Source of the DNA: JBCCXL01 sp039191605
GTDB lineage: Bacteria; Acidobacteriota; Thermoanaerobaculia; Multivoradales; JAHZIX01
DNA length: 64,000 bases
Direction of reading: 5' to 3'
NCBI GenBank assembly: GCA_039191605.1
Contig: JBCCXL010000001.1
Span: forward strand, 434,001-498,000
Positions 38,854 to 49,748 of the stretch are shown here, piece after piece (the stretch's first letter is position 1; the number at the start of each line of letters is the position of its first letter). The position numbers and the translations under genes are program-made. The notes under the pieces were generated by a model. It was not told where the DNA came from. It worked only from the letters and a program-made list of their open reading frames with translations, and did not search any database.

Positions 38854-40034
38854 CGCGATCCCCGGATCGCCGTTGGCTAGGGGCCGCGGCTCTCGTAGCG
38901 GCGGCAAATATCGGTCTGTCGCCCTACTTTGGGCTGATCCGGGACTTGCTCCTCGACACCTTCTCGCGACGCGCCCTGGTGATCTTGGCGGCGCTGCTGG
39001 CGGGTGCTGGAGCTCTCTTGTTGATCCGCACCCTGCGGCAGCTGCGGGGGCCGAGGTGGAAAGCTCGAGCCGGGGCCCTGCTCACCGCCCTGGCCCTCGC
39101 CGTCTTTCAGACCTTCGCCTTTAGCCGCGGCAACTTTCAGGTCGACCTGGTGGAGAAATTCCACTTCGTCCAATACGGCCTGCTGGCCTATCTCGTATAC
39201 CGCGCTTTTCTGCCTCTCGGAGATCGCAGCTCATGGCTGCTGCCGGCGCTGGCCGCATGGTGCTGCGGGGCGCTGGAAGAAGGGGCCCAGTGGCTTTCGC
39301 CGCTGAGGGTCGGTGAATACGCCGATGTCGGCCTCAACCTCTTCGCCGCCCTCCTGGGAACGCTGGTTGCGTGGGCGCTGCGCCCCTCCCGCCGCGACGC
39401 TGCGCAATGGAGCCCCGCGGGCCGCAGATGGGCGTACGGCACGGCCCTCGTCGCCCTGGTGGTCAACCTGCTCTTCGTTCACCATGTTCATCTAGGTCAG
39501 CGGCTGGAGTTCCAAGAAGCGGGCTTAGGGGGGCCGGTTTCCTTCCTCAGCTGGCATAGCGAAGCGGAGCTGAAAACGAAAGTCGAGGAGCGCCGGGAGC
39601 GCTGGAGCCAGACCCCCTTCGAAGCGAAGAAGGGTTTTCCCGAGGACTACTTCGCTTCCGAAGCGGGCTGGCGAGTCAGTCACCGCAACGCATCTCTGGA
39701 GCGAGGCGACCTCCACGTCGCCTGGGTGGAGAACCGGCTGCTGGAAACCTTCTTCGAGCCCTTCCTCGATCAGCGCTCTCCCCGCGATGGCCAGACCCAC
39801 CGCTGGAGCCCGGAGCAGCGCCAGAGAATCGATCGTGAACGACCGCGCACTCCCCAACCTCCGTACATCAGCCCGGTGCTGGCGTCACGAATCTGGACCC
39901 TTCCCCAGCCCAGGATTCTATGGACAGCCACCTTGCCGCTAGTGCTGACTCTCTTTGCGGGGTGGATCCTCGAGCTGCTGCGTCCTTCGATCCGACGGAA
40001 GGCTAACTCGCCCCGACCGGAGGCCACCCCATGA
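38850..40034 (+). CDS. VanZ-like membrane protein with C-terminal extramembrane domain
   Basis: 394 residues from the ATG at 38850, which overlaps the previous stop as ATGA; an ATG at 38838 is an alternative. The first 190 residues are a degenerate VanZ region: about five hydrophobic helices with the HFVQYGLLAYLVYRAFLP, CCGALEEGAQWLSPLRVGEYADVGLNLFAALLG signature. A further helix (about 200-215) and a soluble region of about 140 residues, charged and with no family I recognise, follow before a C-terminal helix (WTATLPLVLTLFAGWILELL). Both VanZ proteins and BtpA form one overlapping operon, so they may work together in the envelope. Confidence 0.85.
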   Translation: MTRSPDRRWLGAAALVAAANIGLSPYFGLIRDLLLDTFSRRALVILAALLAGAGALLLIRTLRQLRGPRWKARAGALLTALALAVFQTFAFSRGNFQVDLVEKFHFVQYGLLAYLVYRAFLPLGDRSSWLLPALAAWCCGALEEGAQWLSPLRVGEYADVGLNLFAALLGTLVAWALRPSRRDAAQWSPAGRRWAYGTALVALVVNLLFVHHVHLGQRLEFQEAGLGGPVSFLSWHSEAELKTKVEERRERWSQTPFEAKKGFPEDYFASEAGWRVSHRNASLERGDLHVAWVENRLLETFFEPFLDQRSPRDGQTHRWSPEQRQRIDRERPRTPQPPYISPVLASRIWTLPQPRILWTATLPLVLTLFAGWILELLRPSIRRKANSPRPEATP

Positions 40035-40897
40035 CCCCCTGGCTTCGCGAGCTTTTCCCCCACAACCCTCGCCCCCTCTTGGGAATGATTCATCTCCTGC
40101 CACTGCCCGGTAGCCCTGGCTGGAGAGGAGACCTTCGGGCGGTGATCGAGGCGGCCCAGAGAGATGCTCTAGCCCTGGCAGAGGGCGGCATCGACGGAAT
40201 CATGGTGGAGAATTTCGGCGATGCTCCTTTCTGGCCTCGGCGGGTCCCCGCGGTAACCATCGCCAGCCTCACCCGGGTAGCGACGGAGATCCGGCGCACG
40301 GCCCCGCTACCTTTAGGGATCAACGTCCTGCGCAACGACGGCGAGGGAGCGATGGCGATAGCCACCGCGGTAGGCGCCAGCCTGATCCGAGTGAACGTGC
40401 TCGCCGGTGCCCGAGTGACGGACCAAGGCGTCCTGGAAGGTCAAGCCCACCGCCTGCTGCGGCTGCGCCGAGAGCTCGGCGCTCAGCGGGTGAAGATCCT
40501 CGCCGATGTCGCGGTCAAGCACTCCGCTCCGCTGGGGGAGCCGCGCCCTCTGGCGGAAGAGATCGAGGAGACCGCAGGTCGAGGCGGAGCCGACGGCATC
40601 ATCCTCTCCGGCAGCGGAACGGGCCGAGCTCCTGGAGGAAGCACCCTCGAGGAGCTGCTTCACAATCAGCGGGCCCGCAATGCTGGGGAACCCCAGGGAG
40701 CAATCTTCCGCACCCCTCTGCTTATCGGCAGCGGCTTGACCGAGGAGAATGCGCCGGAGATGCTCGCCGCCGCGGACGGGGCCATCGTAGGTTCTTCGCT
40801 GAAGGTCGACGGCGAGCTGCTGGCCCCCGTCGACCCCCTACGGGTCAGAAGGCTAGTTGACTTGGTCAAGGAGCTTCCTCTGTCCGCAAACCCATGA
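40031..40897 (+). CDS. BtpA/SgcQ family TIM-barrel protein
   Basis: 288 residues; overlaps the VanZ-like stop by four bases (ATGA). BtpA-family hallmarks are LLGMIHLLPLPGSP at the N-terminus, EGGIDGIMVENFGDAPFW, PLGINVLRNDGEGAMAIATAVGASLIRVNVLAGARVTDQGVLEG, ILADVAVKHSAPL and the phosphate-site-like GADGIILSGSGTG. In cyanobacteria BtpA is needed for photosystem I stability; this organism shows no photosynthesis genes here, and SgcQ-like members elsewhere are of unknown function. The barrel likely binds a phosphorylated ligand. Confidence 0.9.
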   Translation: MTPWLRELFPHNPRPLLGMIHLLPLPGSPGWRGDLRAVIEAAQRDALALAEGGIDGIMVENFGDAPFWPRRVPAVTIASLTRVATEIRRTAPLPLGINVLRNDGEGAMAIATAVGASLIRVNVLAGARVTDQGVLEGQAHRLLRLRRELGAQRVKILADVAVKHSAPLGEPRPLAEEIEETAGRGGADGIILSGSGTGRAPGGSTLEELLHNQRARNAGEPQGAIFRTPLLIGSGLTEENAPEMLAAADGAIVGSSLKVDGELLAPVDPLRVRRLVDLVKELPLSANP

Positions 40898-41068
40898 GGT
40901 TGAGCTCCTCTTGGGAAGAGAGCCGCGAGAGCCGCCGCGAGAAGACCAGCTCCGAATCCTCTACAATCGGCCCTCACCACCGCCTCCACAACTTCTAGCG
41001 ACCGTTTCAAGCTAGCTCGAATCTCCTACCCGAGCGCTGCTTTCATCTACAGGCAGAGTTGAACGTAC

Positions 41069-42481
41069 ATGGCCATCAGCATCTTCGACCTCTTCAAGAT
41101 CGGAGTCGGTCCCTCAAGCTCCCACACCGTGGGCCCGATGAAGGCGGCGCGGAAATTTGTTGAGCGCCTAGAGACCCAAGGCCAGCTTCCTTCCGTCAAC
41201 CGAGTGGAGGTTTCCCTCTACGGCTCCCTAGCCCTCACCGGCAAGGGTCACGGCACCGACCGTGCCGTGCTCCTGGGCCTGGAAGGCTCGACTCCAGAGA
41301 CCCTGGATCCAGATTCGGTAGAGCCCCGACTGAGCTCCATTCGACAACAGGGGCAAATCCGACTCCTCGGCACCCGAGAGATTCCGCTCCAGGAAGCCCG
41401 GGACCTCCTCTTCCTGAGGCGAGAGCGTCTGCCCTTCCATACCAACGGCATGGTGTTCAAGGCCTTCGCCAACGGCGAATCGAGAGCAGCGGATGGCGAG
41501 ACTCTGGAGGGCGAGCCCCTGGAAGAGCGCGTGTACTACTCCGTAGGCGGAGGCTTCGTAGTGAACCAAGACGAAGCCGCCGGCGATGTCTTGATCCCGG
41601 ACACCACGCCGCTGCCCTATCCCTTCCGCTCCGGCCAGGAGCTTCTAGAAATCGGCGACGAGCACGGCTTGGCGATCCACCAGATCATGATGGCCAACGA
41701 ACAGGCGTGGCGATCCAAGGAAGACATACGCCGCGGCCTGATGGAGCTCTGGGAGGCGATGAAAGCCTGCATCGATCGAGGATGCCGTCAGGACGGCGTG
41801 CTACCCGGCAGCCTGCGCGTTGCCCGGCGCGCCCCGCGGCTCTTCGACGAGCTTCGGGAACGACCGGAGGCCAGCTACCAGGACCCGCTGACGGTGCTCG
41901 ATTGGGTGAACCTCTTCGCCCTTGCGGTCAACGAGGAAAACGCTGCCGGCGGCCGGGTCGTCACCGCTCCCACCAACGGCGCCGCCGGGATCCTTCCTGC
42001 GGTGGCCTCCTACTATCGACGCTTCATCCCGGGAGCTGACGAGGAGGGAGTGCTGCGCTTCCTGCTCACCGCCGGCGCCATCGGCGTGCTCTATAAAGAG
42101 AACGCCTCCATCTCCGGCGCCGAGGTCGGCTGCCAGGGAGAGGTCGGGGTCGCCTGCTCGATGGCTGCCGGCGGGCTGGTTGCCGCCACCGGCGGCTCGA
42201 ACCTTCAGGTGGAGAACGCAGCGGAGATCGGCATGGAGCACAACTTGGGCCTGACCTGCGACCCGGTAGCGGGATTGGTTCAGATTCCCTGCATCGAGCG
42301 CAACGCCATGGGGGCGGTGAAGGCCATCAACGCCGCCCGCATCGCGCGGAGGAATACCGGCAACCACAAGGTCACCCTGGACAAGGTGATCAAGACAATG
42401 CGGGATACCGGTGCCGACATGAAAACCAAGTACAAGGAAACGTCCCGCGGGGGACTGGCCCTCAACGTCATCGAATGCTGA
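41069..42481 (+). CDS. sdaA: L-serine ammonia-lyase (iron-sulfur dependent, single-chain)
   Basis: 470 residues; alpha and beta parts fused as in E. coli SdaA. It deaminates serine to pyruvate. The N-terminal SIFDLFKIGVGPSSSHTVGPMKAA is diagnostic. Fe-S cysteines lie in GAEVGCQGEVGVACSMAAG and LTCDPVAGLVQIPCIERNAMGAVKAINAA. PTNGAAGILPAV completes the set. Separate from the BtpA operon by 171 bases without a clear terminator. A strong terminator hairpin follows at 42575-42608. Confidence 0.97.
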   Translation: MAISIFDLFKIGVGPSSSHTVGPMKAARKFVERLETQGQLPSVNRVEVSLYGSLALTGKGHGTDRAVLLGLEGSTPETLDPDSVEPRLSSIRQQGQIRLLGTREIPLQEARDLLFLRRERLPFHTNGMVFKAFANGESRAADGETLEGEPLEERVYYSVGGGFVVNQDEAAGDVLIPDTTPLPYPFRSGQELLEIGDEHGLAIHQIMMANEQAWRSKEDIRRGLMELWEAMKACIDRGCRQDGVLPGSLRVARRAPRLFDELRERPEASYQDPLTVLDWVNLFALAVNEENAAGGRVVTAPTNGAAGILPAVASYYRRFIPGADEEGVLRFLLTAGAIGVLYKENASISGAEVGCQGEVGVACSMAAGGLVAATGGSNLQVENAAEIGMEHNLGLTCDPVAGLVQIPCIERNAMGAVKAINAARIARRNTGNHKVTLDKVIKTMRDTGADMKTKYKETSRGGLALNVIEC

Positions 42482-42504
42482 GGTTTTGCCGACTCGCGGA
42501 CAGC

Positions 42505-42537
42505 CCTACCGACGAGAAGGTAGGCCTACCGACGAGA
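42505..42537. repeat. 13-bp direct repeat after sdaA
   Basis: cctaccgacgaga occurs at 42505-42517 and again at 42525-42537, 20 bases apart from start to start. It lies just beyond the sdaA stop and before the terminator. Confidence 0.85.
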
Positions 42538-42574
42538 GGGCCTTCCGATAAGAGAGAGCATCTCGAGCAAAAAG

Positions 42575-42608
42575 AAACGCCGCTGCTTCCGCAGCGGCGT
42601 TCTCTTTT
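42575..42608. terminator. Bidirectional terminator between sdaA and tRNA-Asn
   Basis: Stem aacgccgctgc / gcagcggcgtt with a ttcc loop. The plus strand continues into ctctttt; the minus strand continues into tttctttttg. It can therefore end both the plus-strand sdaA transcript and the minus-strand tRNA transcript. Confidence 0.85.
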
Positions 42609-42655
42609 GAGGCTCAACGAATGATTCGATGAGCTCTCGACGAAGCTGGAAATTT

Positions 42656-42730
42656 TGGCTCCCCGGGAGGGACTTGAACCCCCAACCATTCGGTTAACAG
42701 CCGAACGCTCTACCATTGAGCTACCGAGGA
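42656..42730 (-). tRNA. tRNA-Asn (GTT anticodon)
   Basis: 75 bases including an encoded CCA. Acceptor TCCTCGG pairs with CCGGGGA (one G-T pair), discriminator G. D arm GCTCAATGGTAGAGC, anticodon stem TTCGG/CCGAA with loop CTGTTAA, T arm GGGGGTTCAAGTCCCTC. A strong promoter lies about 60 bases upstream. Confidence 0.98.
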
Positions 42731-42798
42731 AAAGCTGTATGAGGTGAGCTGCCGAGCGGCTCGCCTATGGAGACGCTGATAGCGCTCCAGGACCGTGG

Positions 42799-42827
42799 AT
42801 TCTAGACACTCGCTGAGCCGAGGTCAA
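42799..42827 (-). promoter_or_regulatory. Sigma-70-type promoter of tRNA-Asn
   Basis: On the minus strand TTGACC (42827-42822), 17 bases, TAGAAT (42804-42799). Predicted start near 42792 gives a leader of about 60 bases before the tRNA. It overlaps no gene; the rpoD stop is 53 bases upstream. Confidence 0.75.
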
Positions 42828-42879
42828 TGCTGCGCTAGGTTTTTCTAGCCGACGTCTGTTGAGTCGGCAGGGAATCTCC

Positions 42880-44598
<1,719 letters not shown>

Positions 44599-45213
44599 TG
44601 GGGTACCCTGCTTTCGCCAAGTCAGTGAGCGGATCAAGCACCAAGGCGCGGACTCCGAAAACGGCGCTCACCGTTCACGGAGATTAGGCCGAGAGGCTGA
44701 CGGTGCCTCCGGCAGACCGGAAGGCACGAGGCTCTGGTGTTGATCGGAGTCGTATCGATGCCGCGGGGAGAGGTTCTGAAAGCGGCTATTGGGGAGATGA
44801 TGCTTCGGGGAGAAAGCTTCGCCGCTGGACTCCCTGGAGGATTGATCTGGAATGGCTCGTTTGGGGGCCCGGAACATTTCGGACCAGCATTCAGTAATAG
44901 CACAAAAAGCCGTGCAAATCAAGAGTTCTACCCCCGAAGGGCAGGGAGCTCTCGGTAACCTCAGGAGAGTATCCCGAGGGCTCGAAGGGTGGAGTTGTCG
45001 AGTGCGGCGAGCGGTTGGCAGAAGCCCCGACATGATGGAAAAGCATTTCGCGACCGCTTTTTATTCCTGCCCGGCGTCAGTCTGAAGGTCACGGTTCAGC
45101 CCACGGGCTTGAGACGGAGATCGTTCCCGTAGCGAACCCCTTCGGGGAACCACCTGAGGCGAGGAGCTTCCCCGCGGGAGCTATCTTGCCTACGAGCGCC
45201 GAGGGCTGGTTGC
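44599..45213. other. Gap between dnaG and rpoD
   Basis: 615 bases without a supported gene. It holds a candidate rpoD promoter (44894-44922), a long leader, and half of a 24-bp duplication of the dnaG 3' end (45186-45233). Short open frames here lack ribosome sites and family likeness. Confidence 0.65.
44894..44922 (-). promoter_or_regulatory. Candidate rpoD promoter
   Basis: On the minus strand TTGATT (44922-44917), 17 bases, TATTAC (44899-44894). The predicted start near 44887 leaves a leader of about 290 bases to the TTG start codon. The spacer contains a short inverted repeat (gcac / gtgc). Confidence 0.5.
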
Positions 45214-45233
45214 CTACGAACGCCGTGGCCTGG
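45186..45233. repeat. 24-bp tandem duplication spanning the dnaG stop codon
   Basis: Units at 45186-45209 and 45210-45233 agree at 21 of 24 bases. The dnaG stop codon (45214-45216) lies within the second unit, so the last coding bases are copied into the 3' untranslated region. Confidence 0.85.
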
Positions 45234-47247
45234 CTTCGAGGCGATGGAGTCGGCGCTTCAAGACCTCTCTCTCGTCCAGGATGTCCAGAAGCTCCTGCTG
45301 TCGGCCAGCGCGCTCGGCTAGGCGCATCTGACCGGCCAGCTCTCGCAGCCGATGGGTGATGTAGCGCCGCTCCAGAGTCGCCAAACCCTCCGCCAGCGGA
45401 TTGCCCCCGGGCGATAGCGGGTCTCCCTCTTGATCCTCCTCGAGGCGGGAGCTCTCGATACGAGCCAAGGTCTCGTGCCCGACGGCTCCGGCTTCCAGGT
45501 GGCGCTGCAGCGAGGCCGCGTCCGGCAACCGGCCGCTGGACTCGTAGAGCTCCAAGAAAGCCGTATAGAGCAGACGGCAACGCCGATCGAAGAAAACCTC
45601 GGGATTCGATAACTCGTCCGCCCGCGGCACCGGATCCCCGTCCCGGCGCGGCGCCAGCAGCTGAGCCAGCACCCGTTCTTCGAGAGATCGAGTTTCTCTC
45701 GGCCCTCGGGTGGGGGGCCGAGAGACCCCGCCGCCAAAGGCTGACGACGGAGGGCTCCAATCACCATCTGGACCCGGGGGCCCCAGGGGGCCGGAGAATT
45801 CCGGAGGCTCGGGCATCTCAGGAGGCCCTCCTGGGGGGGCCTGCCTCGCCGCCCCCCCTCTTCTTCCAGCATTGCGCCGGGAGGGCGGCTGGCGCTCCCG
45901 CTGCCGCTCGTGTCGCTGCAGCAGCTCCAGGAGCACATCCTCTCCGATCGCCAGTCGAGAGGCGGCGGGCACCACGTAGTCCCGACGCAGCACCGGATCC
46001 TGGATTGCCCCCAGCAGAGGCACCAGCTTCTCGACCCTTTCCGCCAAGGCTCGCGGATCGCGGGCCGCTCCCTGAGGAATCAAGCGCTCGAGCTCCGCAT
46101 CTACGCCGTCTCTGGCCTCCTCGACGAAGCGCTGTAAAGCCTCTGCTCCCTGCTCCAGTCGAATGGAATCGGGATCTTCCCCGGAGGGAAGCTGAGCGCG
46201 GCGCACCACCAGGCCCGCCTGAAGCAGCAAGGGTAGGGCGCGGCGGAAGGCCTTGTCACCGGCGGCATCTCCGTCATAAGCCACCACCACCTCCTCGGCG
46301 AAACGGCTCAGCAGCTGAGCCTGCTCCCGAGTCAGAGAGGTGCCCATGCTCGCTACCGCCAGCGGCAGGCCAGCAGCGACGGTTCCCAGCACATCGAAAT
46401 ACCCCTCCGTGAGGATCACTCGGCCGCTCTCTCGGATGCTGCGCTTGCTTTCGAAGAGTCCGTAGAGGATCTCGCTCTTCTGAAAGGAGCGGGTCGCCTG
46501 GGTCAGGTCGGCCACCGGAGCTTCGGACTCCGCCTGCTCCACTTCGGTGGGTTCCGCGGAGTTGATGTACTTGGCGCGGTCATCTCCCAGGGTGCGACCT
46601 CCAAAACCCAACAGGCGACCGGTTCCGCTGCGGATCGGGAAGATCAAGCGGTCGCGAAAGCGATCGTAGAGCTTGCCGGTGCGTCGGGACTTTGCCACCA
46701 GCCCCGCCGCCAGCAGCTGCTGGATTGGAAGCCTCGTAGAGAGCTTCTCCCGAAGAGCATGCCAGGAATCGGGGGCATAGCCCAAGGCATAACCCTCGAT
46801 GAGCTCCGGCGGCATTTTGCGCTGACGAAGATAACCCTGAGCCTTAGTGCTCGCCTTCAACTCTTGTTGGAAGAATTGCTGGGCCGCCTCCAGAGCGGGC
46901 CGCAGATCTGGCCCCTGCCGACCGCGATCTCGGGAAGCACCACGGGAGACGTGGATCCCGTAGCGCTGCGCCAGGGATTCGATGGCGGCAGGGAAATCGT
47001 CACCGGAGAGCAGCATATGAAGCCGAATGGCGTCGCCCCCGGCGCCGCAGCCGAAGCAATAGAAGAGACCTTGGTCAGGGTCGACGCTGAAGGAGGGCGT
47101 CTTCTCTTTGTGCAGAGGGCATAGCCCTCCATAGCGCTTCCCCTGCCGCCGCAATTTGGTGTGATCCGAGGCGATGGCGACGATATCGATAGCGTCGCGA
47201 ACCGCCTGCACCAGCTGCGGAGTCAGGTCGATACGGCCAGTACTCAT
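45214..47247 (-). CDS. dnaG: DNA primase
   Basis: 677 residues. Synthesises RNA primers at the replication fork. The N-terminal CHC2 zinc finger is visible (GGLCPLHKEKTPSFSVD, then YCFGCGAGGDAIRLHM). The RNAP/Toprim core shows IFPIRSGTGRLLGFGGR, ILTEGYFDVLGTVAAGL and VVVAYDGDAAGDKAFRRAL with its catalytic acidic residues. A Pro/Gly/Arg-rich linker (about 430-510) separates it from the C-terminal helicase-binding helices. Starts 14 bases after mutS2 in the rpsU-mutS2-dnaG-rpoD cluster. Confidence 0.97.
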   Translation of the reverse strand: MSTGRIDLTPQLVQAVRDAIDIVAIASDHTKLRRQGKRYGGLCPLHKEKTPSFSVDPDQGLFYCFGCGAGGDAIRLHMLLSGDDFPAAIESLAQRYGIHVSRGASRDRGRQGPDLRPALEAAQQFFQQELKASTKAQGYLRQRKMPPELIEGYALGYAPDSWHALREKLSTRLPIQQLLAAGLVAKSRRTGKLYDRFRDRLIFPIRSGTGRLLGFGGRTLGDDRAKYINSAEPTEVEQAESEAPVADLTQATRSFQKSEILYGLFESKRSIRESGRVILTEGYFDVLGTVAAGLPLAVASMGTSLTREQAQLLSRFAEEVVVAYDGDAAGDKAFRRALPLLLQAGLVVRRAQLPSGEDPDSIRLEQGAEALQRFVEEARDGVDAELERLIPQGAARDPRALAERVEKLVPLLGAIQDPVLRRDYVVPAASRLAIGEDVLLELLQRHERQRERQPPSRRNAGRRGGAARQAPPGGPPEMPEPPEFSGPLGPPGPDGDWSPPSSAFGGGVSRPPTRGPRETRSLEERVLAQLLAPRRDGDPVPRADELSNPEVFFDRRCRLLYTAFLELYESSGRLPDAASLQRHLEAGAVGHETLARIESSRLEEDQEGDPLSPGGNPLAEGLATLERRYITHRLRELAGQMRLAERAGRQQELLDILDEREVLKRRLHRLEARPRRS

Positions 47248-47261
47248 CTCGAGTTATCGGC

Positions 47262-49748
47262 TCAGCGGGCCAGAACCGCCACCGTAGCGCCGTTGCCTCC
47301 CTCTTCCGGCCCTCCTGCACGCTGTTCCTCCACCGCAGGGTGATGACGGAGGTGCTCGCGTACCGCTCGTCGCAAGCGGCCGGTTCCGTGACCGTGAACG
47401 ATGCGTACGGAAGGACGCTCGTCGAGAAGGGCCTGATCGAGGTAATAATCCAATCGCTCCAGCGCGGGTTCCACCCGGGTGCCAATGAGGTTGATCTCGC
47501 CCCCGGCCTCCGCCGTGGCAGCTCGGGAGACTGTGGTCCGCGAGCCCTTAGCGCTGCGCTGGCGGCCGGCAGCCCCGCGCCCTCCTGCCCGAGAGCTGGA
47601 AGCAGGAGTCGCCGCGGGAACCAACTCCTTGACCGTGCAGGTCAGTCGCTTACCCGAGGCCACCACCGTCGCGCGCTTGCCATCGAGGCGCTCCAGGGTC
47701 CCTTCCCAGCCGAGAGCCCGGTGCCTCACCTTGCCACCGACCTCCAGCGAACCAGAGGCCACTGGCTCCTCCGGCTGCGCCTCCTGAAAGCTCGGCGCGG
47801 CTTCAAAAATTCTCTGCACCGCGCCGGCCTCAGCTCCACGCTTGGGCGCTTTGGCCTCTTGGGCCTTGGCTCGCCGCCGCAGGGTTTCGACCTCATCCCG
47901 GAGCCGCTGGGTCGCGCCGCGACGGAACTCCTCCAGCTCCCGCCGCAGGCGCGCCGACACCTGCTTCCTCTCCGCCACCAGCTCCGCTTCCCGCTCCGCC
48001 AGGCGGCGGCGAAGCTTGGCAGCATCGTCCTGCTCGACTCGCAGCGCTGCCTGCTCCTCTTCCAGTTCGGCACGCAGCCGCTCCACCTCGGAAAGTAGGC
48101 GGCGAAGGCTGCGGTGCTCGGAGCCCAGCCGGGCCTCCGCTCGATCCAGCCATTGCGCCGGCAGCCCGAGCCGCCGCGCGAGGCTGAGCGCTTCGCTGCC
48201 GCCGGGGGGCCCCGGCTGCAGCCGAAAAGTCGGGGTCCCGGAAGCCGAGTCGAATTCCATCGCCGCGCAGGTGGCCCCCTCCGACTCCATCGCCGCCGCG
48301 GCGACCTGGACCAGATGGGTCGTCACCAGGGCGAGAGTCTCGCGCTCCAGCAGAGTCTCCGCCAGCGTTACCGCCAGCGCCGACCCTTCTTCAGGGTCGG
48401 TCCCTGAGCCCAGCTCATCCAGCAGCACCAGGGTGTCGGGGCCCGCGTGCTCCCAGACTTCTCGAAGCCGCAATAGACGGCCGCTGAAGGTCGACCTCTC
48501 CGCCAGCAGGTCCTGCTCATCTCCCACCGTCGCGATGATCTGCCGCAGCGGCGGGAAGGTCGTACCCGCCGCCGCCGGCACCGGCAACCCGCAGGCATGA
48601 CATAGGGCGAGCAGGCCTACCGTCTTCAACGCGACCGTCTTGCCGCCGGCATTGGGCCCAGTGACCACCAGAACCCGCCGGTCGGTATCGAAGCTCAGCA
48701 CCAAGGGAATCACCTCACCTCGATGCCCCGCAGTCCCCAATGCTTCCTCCCGAAGCGACGCGAGAGCGGGGGCCAATAGCGGATGGCGAGCCTTCAACAG
48801 CTTCAGCTCATGGCGGCTTCCGGTGGCCGCCAGCCGACCGTCGACCCGGGCCGCATAATCCGCTGCGGCCTGAAGCAGGTCGAGCTCCGCGAGAATCTCC
48901 GCCCCATCGGCCAATAGAGACAAGCTCTCCCGTGCCCGGGCAATCAGGTCCCGGAGAATCCTCGCCCGCTCCGCCTGCTCATCGTCCGCACTCTGCTGCA
49001 GCTGATTATTGGATTTCACCGCCTCGAGGGGCTCGAAATAGACGCTCTTTCCGGTACCGGAACGACCGTGGGTCAAGCCCTCGAGCCGTCCCTGAGCTCC
49101 AGACTGCATGCTGAGCACCAAACGGCCACCGCGCAGCGGAATGGTGTCCTCCGAGACCTCTTCCCGATGGGCATCGAGATAGCCACGTAGGTCATCGTAA
49201 AGCCGGTCTCGCAGACTTCGAATACGATCCCGCAGCTTGACCAAGAGCGGCGAAGCATTGTCGCGCACCTCACCGCGGGCATCTAGACTGCGATCGATAT
49301 CCTTCTCGAGCTGAACTAGCTCCACCGCCCCCTTCAAAGGGGAGAGCAGCTGCCCCAGGTGGGGAGCTGGTGGGTCGTGCCCCTCGAGCCGTTCCTGCAC
49401 GCCCCTCAAAGCCCGCAACATCGCCGCGAGGCGCTTTAGATGCTGCCCTTCGACCGGTGGGCGTCCAGTTGCGAGGCGCTGAAGGACTTCGCCGAGAGAG
49501 CGATCGAAGGAGGGTACGAGACGCCCCTCGACCAAGAGTCTTCGCGCCTCTTCGTATCGCCCCCGACGCTCTTGGAGCTTCTCTGGAGTCAGCGGGCGCA
49601 GCTCGAGAATGCGCTGGCGCCCCAAATCGCTCGAGCCGAGGCGGGAAAGAACCTGCAGCAGCGCCGGTAGCTCGAGCGCCGAGAGCGTCGCCTCGGAGGG
49701 CGCCCAGGTTGTCGCCTCGGAATGCGCCGAGGTTACAGAGTCTGACAT
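47262..49748 (-). CDS. mutS2: MutS2-type ATPase/nuclease with Smr domain
   Basis: 828 residues. Not a mismatch-repair MutS: it lacks the N-terminal mismatch-binding domains and ends in an Smr nuclease domain. Core motifs: LVVTGPNAGGKTVALKTVGL (Walker A), TLVLLDELGSGTDPEEGSAL (Walker B) and TTHLVQVAA. A coiled-coil stretch (about 540-620, ELEEEQAALRVEQDD-type) leads to KOW-like strands and the Smr domain (INLIGTRVEPALERLDYYLDQALL and VRIVHGHGTGRLR). MutS2 suppresses recombination or rescues collided ribosomes in studied hosts. The N-terminal residues repeat an SEAT motif. Insertion between rpsU and dnaG is the notable context. Confidence 0.96.
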   Translation of the reverse strand: MSDSVTSAHSEATTWAPSEATLSALELPALLQVLSRLGSSDLGRQRILELRPLTPEKLQERRGRYEEARRLLVEGRLVPSFDRSLGEVLQRLATGRPPVEGQHLKRLAAMLRALRGVQERLEGHDPPAPHLGQLLSPLKGAVELVQLEKDIDRSLDARGEVRDNASPLLVKLRDRIRSLRDRLYDDLRGYLDAHREEVSEDTIPLRGGRLVLSMQSGAQGRLEGLTHGRSGTGKSVYFEPLEAVKSNNQLQQSADDEQAERARILRDLIARARESLSLLADGAEILAELDLLQAAADYAARVDGRLAATGSRHELKLLKARHPLLAPALASLREEALGTAGHRGEVIPLVLSFDTDRRVLVVTGPNAGGKTVALKTVGLLALCHACGLPVPAAAGTTFPPLRQIIATVGDEQDLLAERSTFSGRLLRLREVWEHAGPDTLVLLDELGSGTDPEEGSALAVTLAETLLERETLALVTTHLVQVAAAAMESEGATCAAMEFDSASGTPTFRLQPGPPGGSEALSLARRLGLPAQWLDRAEARLGSEHRSLRRLLSEVERLRAELEEEQAALRVEQDDAAKLRRRLAEREAELVAERKQVSARLRRELEEFRRGATQRLRDEVETLRRRAKAQEAKAPKRGAEAGAVQRIFEAAPSFQEAQPEEPVASGSLEVGGKVRHRALGWEGTLERLDGKRATVVASGKRLTCTVKELVPAATPASSSRAGGRGAAGRQRSAKGSRTTVSRAATAEAGGEINLIGTRVEPALERLDYYLDQALLDERPSVRIVHGHGTGRLRRAVREHLRHHPAVEEQRAGGPEEGGNGATVAVLAR

